DNA from: Streptomyces mayonensis
Lineage (GTDB): Bacteria; Actinomycetota; Actinomycetes; Streptomycetales; Streptomycetaceae
Length of the DNA: 64,000 bases
NCBI RefSeq assembly: GCF_018982965.1
Contig: NZ_JACBYP010000015.1
Coordinates: 39,931-103,930, forward strand
Direction of reading: 5' to 3'
Shown here: piece after piece, positions 58,979 through 64,000 of the stretch
How positions within the stretch are numbered: the stretch's first letter is position 1
Layout of the letters: the number at the start of each line of letters is the position of its first letter
The notes under the pieces: generated by a model
Database searches by the model: none
What the model saw: only the letters and a program-made list of their open reading frames with translations
What the model was told of the DNA's origin: nothing
Position numbers and translations under genes: made by a program

Positions 58979-60126
58979 AGCGCGATCTCCGGTACGTCGA
59001 GGCGGCGGCCCTCGGCGGAGGACCTCAGGCCCAGTTCGGCGAGCTGGACGCCGCGGGCGCCGGCCAGCAGGTCCCAGTGGTAGGGGGCGTCGGCGTAGAC
59101 GTGCTTGAGGAACAGCTCCCACTGGGCCTTGAAGCCGTTGTCGAACTCGCCGTTGTCCGGGACCTCCTGCCACTGGTCGCGGAAGGAGTAGGTGGCCGGG
59201 ATGTCCGGGTTCCAGACCGGCTTCGGGGTGGCGGAGCGGTGCTGGACCCGGCAGTTGCGCAGGCCCGCGACGGCCGAGCCCTCCGTGCCGTCGACCTGGA
59301 ACTCGACCAGCTCGTCGCGGTTGACGCGTACCGCCCAGGAGGAGTTGATCTGCGCGATCGCGCCGCCGTCGAGTTCGAAGACGCCGTAGGCGGCGTCGTC
59401 GGCGGTGGCGTCGTAGGGCTTGCCCTTCTCGTCCCAGCGCTCGGGGACGTGGGTGGCGGCCAGGGCCTGGACGGACTTCACTCGGCCGAACAGCTCGTGC
59501 AGCACGTACTCCCAGTGCGGGAACATGTCGACGACGATGCCGCCGCCGTCCTCGCTGCGGTAGTTCCAGGACGGGCGCTGGGCCTCCTGCCAGTCGCCCT
59601 CGAAGACCCAGTAGCCGAACTCGCCGCGCACGGAGAGGATCCGGCCGAAGAAGCCGCCGTCGACGAGGCGCTTGAGCTTGAGCAGGCCGGGCAGGAAGAG
59701 CTTGTCCTGGACGACGCCGTGCCTGATGCCCTTCGCCCGGGCGAGGCGGGCGAGTTCCAGGGCACCGTCGAGGCCGGTGGCGGTCGGCTTCTCGGTGTAG
59801 ACGTGCTTGCCCGCGGCGACGGCCTTCCTGATCGCCTCCTCACGGGCCGAGGTCACCTGGGCGTCGAAGTAGATCTCGACGCTGTCGTCGGCAAGGACCG
59901 CGTCGAGATCCGTGGAGACGTGGTCGAGTCCGTGCCGCTCGGCCAGCGCCCTCAGCGCGTGCTCCCGGCGGCCGACCAGGACCGGCTCCGGCCACAGCAC
60001 GGTGCCGTCGCCGAGGTCGAGGCCGCCCTGTTCGCGCAGCGCCAGGATGGAGCGGACGAGGTGCTGGCGGTAGCCCATGCGCCCGGTCACACCGTTCATG
60101 GCGATACGCACCGTCTTGCGTGTCAC
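58975..60126 (-). CDS. Gfo/Idh/MocA-family oxidoreductase
   Basis: Encodes 383 residues. The N-terminal Rossmann domain (VRIAMNGVTGRMGYRQHLVR) binds NAD(P); EIYFDAQVTSAREEAIRKAV and the conserved EKP motif in HVYTEKPTATGLDGALELAR are family marks, followed by the substrate domain with GVVQDKLFLPGLLKLKRLVD, WNYRSEDGGGIVVDMFPHWE and YGVFELDGGAIAQINSSW. It oxidises a hydroxyl of a sugar or cyclitol. First gene of the operon, GTG start with AAGGGA five bases upstream. Divergent from the LacI regulator at 60393, with a LacI-type site in the 267-bp gap. Confidence 0.92.
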   Translation of the reverse strand: MTRKTVRIAMNGVTGRMGYRQHLVRSILALREQGGLDLGDGTVLWPEPVLVGRREHALRALAERHGLDHVSTDLDAVLADDSVEIYFDAQVTSAREEAIRKAVAAGKHVYTEKPTATGLDGALELARLARAKGIRHGVVQDKLFLPGLLKLKRLVDGGFFGRILSVRGEFGYWVFEGDWQEAQRPSWNYRSEDGGGIVVDMFPHWEYVLHELFGRVKSVQALAATHVPERWDEKGKPYDATADDAAYGVFELDGGAIAQINSSWAVRVNRDELVEFQVDGTEGSAVAGLRNCRVQHRSATPKPVWNPDIPATYSFRDQWQEVPDNGEFDNGFKAQWELFLKHVYADAPYHWDLLAGARGVQLAELGLRSSAEGRRLDVPEIAL

Positions 60127-60200
60127 GTCATTCCCTTCGTACGAGCGATGCCGCGAGCTGTAAACGAGCCGTGGAGCGGAACGAACGGCGCGAGCCGTAC

Positions 60201-60214
60201 AGCAAGCGCTTTCT
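60201..60214. promoter_or_regulatory. LacI-type operator between oxidoreductase and LacI genes
   Basis: AGCAAGCGCTTTCT with the palindromic core AAGCGCTT (60204-60211), followed by an AT-rich tatgtataacg. The same core occurs at 58891-58898, inside the 5' part of the DUF993 gene. Confidence 0.7.
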
Positions 60215-60392
60215 ATGTATAACGAAGCTAGCCTGTGGACGGCGGTCCGGACAAGACCGCGGGTCGGGGCGAGTTGTTCGAGGGGACGAACAACCGTGGG
60301 CGGCGGCCCTCGCGGTGGCCGTAAAGTCACCCCGGAACGGCGTACGGCACAGGCGCGAGGCGCGCGAGGCGCCCGGGGTGGAGGACGAGGAC

Positions 60393-61442
60393 ATGACGGT
60401 GACACTGGCGGACGTGGCGGCCCGCGCCCAGGTCTCCCCCGCGACGGTGTCGCGCGTACTGAACGGCAACTACCCCGTGGCCGCCGCCACCCGGGAGCGG
60501 GTACTCAAGGCCGTCGACGAGCTGGACTACGTGCTCAACGGCCCCGCGAGCGCGCTGGCGGCGGCCACCTCCGACCTGGTCGGCATCCTGGTCAACGACA
60601 TCGCCGACCCCTTCTTCGGCATCATGGCCGGCGCCGTCCAGTCGGAGATCGGCGGGCCGGGCGGCCGCGCGGGCGGCGAGCGGCTCGCCGTGGTCTGCAA
60701 CACCGGTGGCGCCCCGGAGCGCGAACTGACCTACCTCACCCTGCTGCAGCGCCAGCGCGCGGCGGCGGTCGTGCTGACCGGCGGGGCGATCGAGGACGCG
60801 GCGCACCAGGCGGCGATGGCGGCGAAGCTGCGCAGGCTGGCGGAGGCCGGGACCCGGGTGGTGCTGTGCGGGCGGCCACCCGCGCCGGAGACGGGGGCGG
60901 TCGCGCTGACCTTCGACAACCGCGGCGGCGGCCGGGAGCTGACCGAGCACCTGATCGGCCTCGGCCACCGGCGGCTCGGCTACATCGCGGGCCCGCAGGA
61001 ACGGACCACGACCCGGCACCGGCTGGAGGGCCACCGGGCGGCGCTCGCCGCGCACGGCGTCGGGGAGGACCCCCGCTGGACCGTCCACGGCCGCTACGAC
61101 CGGCAGTCCGGGTACGAGGCGACGCTGGAACTCCTGCGCAGGGACCCGTCCCTGACCGCGGTCGTCGCCGCGAACGACTCCGTCGCGCTGGGGGCGTGCG
61201 CGGCGCTGCGCGACTCCGGGCGGCGGATCCCGGACGACGTGTCCGTGGCCGGCTTCGACGACCTGCCGTTCAGCATCGACGTGGTGCCCGCGCTGACGAC
61301 GGTGCGACTGCCGCTCGCGGAGGCGGGAGCGCGGGCGGGGCGCATCGCGATGGGGCGCGAGGAGGCGCCGGCGGGGGGAATCGCGACGGTACGGGGGGAG
61401 TTGATGGTACGGGGGTCCTGCGGACGGCCACGGGGGGTTTGA
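60393..61442 (+). CDS. LacI-family transcriptional regulator
   Basis: Encodes 349 residues: LacI helix-turn-helix (MTVTLADVAARAQVSPATVS, RVLNGNYPVAAATRERVLKA) and sugar-binding domain (SDLVGILVNDIADPFFGIMA, LAVVCNTGGAPERELTYLTL, HLIGLGHRRLGYIAGPQER, TAVVAANDSVALGACAALRD, VAGFDDLPFSIDVVPALTTV). It most likely controls the divergent oxidoreductase/DUF993/isomerase operon through AAGCGCTT sites. The ATG at 60393 has GGAGGACGAGG upstream. Its last ten codons (GSCGRPRGV region) form the first unit of the repeat array that follows. Confidence 0.92.
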   Translation: MTVTLADVAARAQVSPATVSRVLNGNYPVAAATRERVLKAVDELDYVLNGPASALAAATSDLVGILVNDIADPFFGIMAGAVQSEIGGPGGRAGGERLAVVCNTGGAPERELTYLTLLQRQRAAAVVLTGGAIEDAAHQAAMAAKLRRLAEAGTRVVLCGRPPAPETGAVALTFDNRGGGRELTEHLIGLGHRRLGYIAGPQERTTTRHRLEGHRAALAAHGVGEDPRWTVHGRYDRQSGYEATLELLRRDPSLTAVVAANDSVALGACAALRDSGRRIPDDVSVAGFDDLPFSIDVVPALTTVRLPLAEAGARAGRIAMGREEAPAGGIATVRGELMVRGSCGRPRGV

Positions 61443-61722
61443 ACGCGGGGGCCTGCGAACGGCCGCAGGGAAGGTGAACACGCAGGTCCTGCCGACGGCC
61501 GCAGGGAAGGTGAACGACGGGTCCTGCCGACGGCCGGAGGGAAGGTGAACACGCGGCGCCTGCGGACGGCCACAGGGGGAACGCGCAGGCCCTACGGACG
61601 GCCACAGTTGGGTGAACACTCGGGTCCTGCCGACGGCCGCAGGGGGAACGCGCGGGCCCTGCGGACGGCCGCGCGGGGGGTGAACGCGCGGTTCCCGCGG
61701 ACGGCGGCGGGGGTTTGAACGC
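61411..61722. repeat. Nine-copy ~35-bp repeat array after LacI gene
   Basis: Nine imperfect units of 32-38 bp, each with the core cctgc(c/g)gacggcc(g/a)cagg, then a G-run and tgaac. The core is self-complementary (CCTGC...GCAGG), so each unit can form a small hairpin. The first unit lies within the last codons of the LacI gene (stop at 61440-61442), the rest in the intergenic region. No spacers, so this is not a CRISPR array. Confidence 0.9.
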
Positions 61723-61987
61723 AGGGAAGGTGTACGGCGGTGACGTGGCGTCGCCTCCCGCGTCCGTGCGGGGGTCCGTGCGGGCTGCCGGCCGCACGGT
61801 CCGGCCACCGGAACGAACCGGCGAACCGCTCGTTGAATATATCGTCAACAATGCTCGAGCAATAAGTATGACAATGTGTGTTCAGCCGTCATGACGCCCG
61901 CCAGTCACGGGACTTGACATTCGAGCCAGCCGTACCGGGCGCACGACCGAGCGATTCCTCCCACACACATACGTAGTTGGACAGCTG
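61723..61987. promoter_or_regulatory. AT-rich promoter region of amidase with two palindromes
   Basis: GTTGA-atatatcg-TCAAC (61832-61849) and the perfect palindrome TGCTCGAGCA (61852-61861) lie side by side in the most AT-rich patch of the last 10 kb, about 125-155 bp before the amidase start. They look like operators flanking or covering a promoter. No gene is seen between the repeat array and 61988. Confidence 0.55.
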
Positions 61988-63925
61988 ATGACAAGAGACG
62001 CACACACGCACCGGAAGCGGGCGCTGCGGCGGCGCCCCGTCGCGATCGCCGCCGCGGCCGTGGTGGTGGCCGGAGCCATCGCCGTACCGGTGGTGGCCCA
62101 GGCGACGCAGAGCGACGCCGCCGCGGACACCGCGCTGCAGCGGGAGTTCGAGGCCGCGGCCGCCGAGTACGACGTGCCCCAGGAGGTGCTGATGGCGGTC
62201 GCCTACCAGCAGTCGGCCTGGGACACCCACGAGGGCGAGCACAGTGCCTCGGGCGGCTACGGGCCGATGCATCTGACCGACGTCACCCCGGAGATGATCG
62301 ACGGCGGCGCCGCGGGCACCGCAGGACGCGCCGAGGCCGAGGAACTCGCCAAGGGCGAGGCCAAGCACACGCTCCAGACCGCGGCGCGGCTGACGGGGCT
62401 TCCGGCCGACGAACTGCGTACGAGCGCCTCGGCGAACGTCCGCGGTGGCGCGGCGCTGCTGGCCTCGTACCAGAAGGAGCTGAACGGCGAGACCTCCGAC
62501 GACCCCGGCGACTGGTACGGAGCGGTCGCCCGCTACAGCCGGTCCACGGAGCGTCAGGGCGCGACCGCGTTCGCCGACCGCGTGTTCGCGACCCTGAAGA
62601 AGGGCGTCACCCGCAAGACGGCCGAGGGCCAGAAGATGCGCCTCGCCGCGGACAACGGGGCCGCACCGGCCACCTCCCAGGTGGACAAGCTCGAACTGCC
62701 CGCCGCCGCGACAGCGGACACCGAGTGCCCGGCCACCCTGGACTGCTCGTACGTCCCGGCCGCCGCCGGCAACGGACAGGCCTCGGACCGGCCCGCGAAC
62801 GGCGCCCGGATCGACCGGATCATCATCCACGACACCGAGTCGCCCTACGAGTCCGCCATCACCACGTTCCAGGACCCGGCGAGCGGCTCCTCCGCGCACT
62901 ACGTGGTGCGGTCCTCGGACGGCGCGGTGACCCAGATGGTGCCCACCAAGAACCTGGGCTTCCACGCCGGCAACTACTCCACCAACCTGCACTCGATCGG
63001 CATCGAGAACGAGGGCTACGCCGCGCACGGTGCCACCTGGTACACCGAGTCGCAGTACCAGGCGAACGCGGAGCTGGTGAAGTACCTGGCCGAGCGGTAC
63101 GACATCCCGCTGGACCGGCAGCACATCGTCGGCCACGACAACGTGCCCGCTCCCGCCGACCAGTACGTCGACGACCAGCACTGGGACCCGGGCCCGTCCT
63201 GGGACTGGGAGCGCTTCATGGACCTGGTCGGCGCCCCGGTCGACGGAGAGCACGGGGTCGGCGAGGTCGGTTCCGCCGTGACGATCGCGCCGGGCTTCAC
63301 CGACAACGAGCAGACCATGGAGGTCTGCCCGCAGGACGACGGCAGCGGCGCCACCGAGGAGTGCGGCACCGTGGAGCAGGCCGCGAACTTCGTCCGGCTG
63401 CGCACCGAGCCGAAGGCCGACGCACCGCTGTTCGGCGAGCAGACGATTCACCCGGACAACGGCACCGGCACCGACCGGATCAGCGACTGGGGAGCCACCG
63501 CCCAGGCCGGCCAGCAGTTCGTCGTCGCCGACCGCGAGGGCGACTGGACCGCCATCTGGTTCAGCGGCAGCAAGCTGTGGTTCCACAACCCGGACGGCGC
63601 CAACACCGTCCCCGCCTCCGACGCGACCGTCGTGAGCCCCTCGGGCGACAAGGCGCTGGAGGTGTACGGCACCAACTACCCGGACGCCGACGAGTACCCC
63701 GCCGACTCCTCGCCGTCGACCCAGGCTCCGCTGAGCATGTACTCCGTCCCGGCCGGACAGGCCTACGTGGCCACGTCGGCCCCCGCCCCGACGGATGACT
63801 TCCTGCCCTCCAGCGGCAAGGTCGTCCTCGGCGAGAAGAAGATGTACAGCATCCAGTACAGCCACAAGAACGTCCTGGTCTACGCCGACCAGGTGTCCAC
63901 CGCGGAAGGTCCGTCCGGCGCCTGA
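61988..63925 (+). CDS. Secreted N-acetylmuramoyl-L-alanine amidase (Amidase_2) with SH3-like region
   Basis: Encodes 645 residues. The signal peptide (basic RKRALRRRP, then a long hydrophobic stretch to VVAQA) directs secretion. Residues ~50-210 resemble a lysozyme-like/transglycosylase helical domain ([35 protein letters not shown]). Residues ~270-420 are the Amidase_2 zinc domain: [50 protein letters not shown] and [10 protein letters not shown] with [11 protein letters not shown], containing the expected zinc histidines. An SH3-like wall-binding segment follows ([20 protein letters not shown]). It cleaves the bond between muramic acid and the peptide stem in wall remodelling. The ATG at 61988 has only a weak ribosome site (acagctg). 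Confidence 0.9.
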   Translation: MTRDAHTHRKRALRRRPVAIAAAAVVVAGAIAVPVVAQATQSDAAADTALQREFEAAAAEYDVPQEVLMAVAYQQSAWDTHEGEHSASGGYGPMHLTDVTPEMIDGGAAGTAGRAEAEELAKGEAKHTLQTAARLTGLPADELRTSASANVRGGAALLASYQKELNGETSDDPGDWYGAVARYSRSTERQGATAFADRVFATLKKGVTRKTAEGQKMRLAADNGAAPATSQVDKLELPAAATADTECPATLDCSYVPAAAGNGQASDRPANGARIDRIIIHDTESPYESAITTFQDPASGSSAHYVVRSSDGAVTQMVPTKNLGFHAGNYSTNLHSIGIENEGYAAHGATWYTESQYQANAELVKYLAERYDIPLDRQHIVGHDNVPAPADQYVDDQHWDPGPSWDWERFMDLVGAPVDGEHGVGEVGSAVTIAPGFTDNEQTMEVCPQDDGSGATEECGTVEQAANFVRLRTEPKADAPLFGEQTIHPDNGTGTDRISDWGATAQAGQQFVVADREGDWTAIWFSGSKLWFHNPDGANTVPASDATVVSPSGDKALEVYGTNYPDADEYPADSSPSTQAPLSMYSVPAGQAYVATSAPAPTDDFLPSSGKVVLGEKKMYSIQYSHKNVLVYADQVSTAEGPSGA

Positions 63926-63945
63926 CACGACCGGTCACCCGGCGA

Positions 63946-63998
63946 GGGGGGAGGCGTTCGGAGCTGCCGAGACCGGCAGGAACCGAACGGCTCCCCCC
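63946..63998. terminator. Terminator after amidase
   Basis: A 16-bp stem with one mismatch (GGGGGGAGGCGTTCGG at 63946-63961, partner 63983-63998), with a nested CTGCCG/CGGCAG hairpin inside its loop. Confidence 0.85.
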
Positions 63999-64000
63999 GC

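Noticed and set aside
61411..61722. CRISPR-like array
   Set aside because: Units are contiguous and imperfect with no unique spacers, and no cas genes are present.

Overview
The window is high-GC DNA with the codon bias of Streptomyces (nearly every reading frame is open on both strands; real genes show GTG/ATG starts, AAGGAG-type ribosome sites and 4-bp GTGA/ATGA overlaps). The gene order (short chaplin, tyrosinase pair, short chaplin, polysaccharide genes, long chaplin, short chaplin, two divergent rodlins, acyl-CoA ligase, mmsA, copper ATPase, citrate synthase, RecD-like helicase, ribose-type ABC operon) matches what I remember of the S. coelicolor SCO2699-SCO2753 segment. That correspondence is from memory and was not checked.

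1-21.6 kb is a cell-surface block. It holds four chaplins (called chpG, chpF, chpA, chpD), both rodlins (rdlA, rdlB), a tyrosinase with its caddie protein, three small exported proteins of unknown role, and an eight-gene, tightly overlapping + strand operon for a surface polysaccharide: glycosyltransferase, membrane phosphoglycosyltransferase, Wzy-like polymerase, MurJ/Wzx-like flippase, deacetylase, second glycosyltransferase, Wzz-like protein and a GNAT/FemAB-like transferase. A secreted GH26-like hydrolase and an ATP-grasp enzyme follow. Four chaplin/rodlin genes carry a similar promoter motif with 16-nt spacing that resembles the BldN sigma-factor consensus.

21.6-36 kb is metabolism and transport: a long-chain acyl-CoA ligase with a strong palindromic operator; a VWA lipoprotein; an ABC-2 permease coupled to an unusual protein fusing an extracytoplasmic S15-type hydrolase to an ABC ATPase; methylmalonate-semialdehyde dehydrogenase; a small HTH protein; a GNAT acetyltransferase; and a copper chaperone/CopA ATPase pair with a CsoR-type operator. 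About 0.7 kb without a gene follows, possibly a small RNA, then citrate synthase and RecD2.

40-50.6 kb is more accessory: a DUF397/XRE/ATP-binding triad, two decayed genes (a PCMT-like methyltransferase and a DUF6879 gene), TetR/SDR and ArsR-SRPBCC pairs, a TOPRIM protein, a flavin quinone reductase with a divergent XRE regulator, and an ECF41 sigma factor divergent from its carboxymuconolactone-decarboxylase-like partner. Both of the latter have textbook-like TGTCACA-n16-TGTC promoters.

50.6-61.4 kb is sugar catabolism: a LacI-controlled ribose-type operon with a fused permease/binding protein, ribokinase and ribose pyranase, then a three-gene operon (oxidoreductase, DUF993, isomerase) divergent from a second LacI regulator. 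That regulator's 3' end runs into a nine-copy ~35-bp repeat array. The window closes with a secreted N-acetylmuramoyl-L-alanine amidase. Short tandem repeats are unusually frequent throughout, in gene ends, leaders and intergenic gaps. No tRNA, rRNA, CRISPR array, insertion sequence or prophage was seen.
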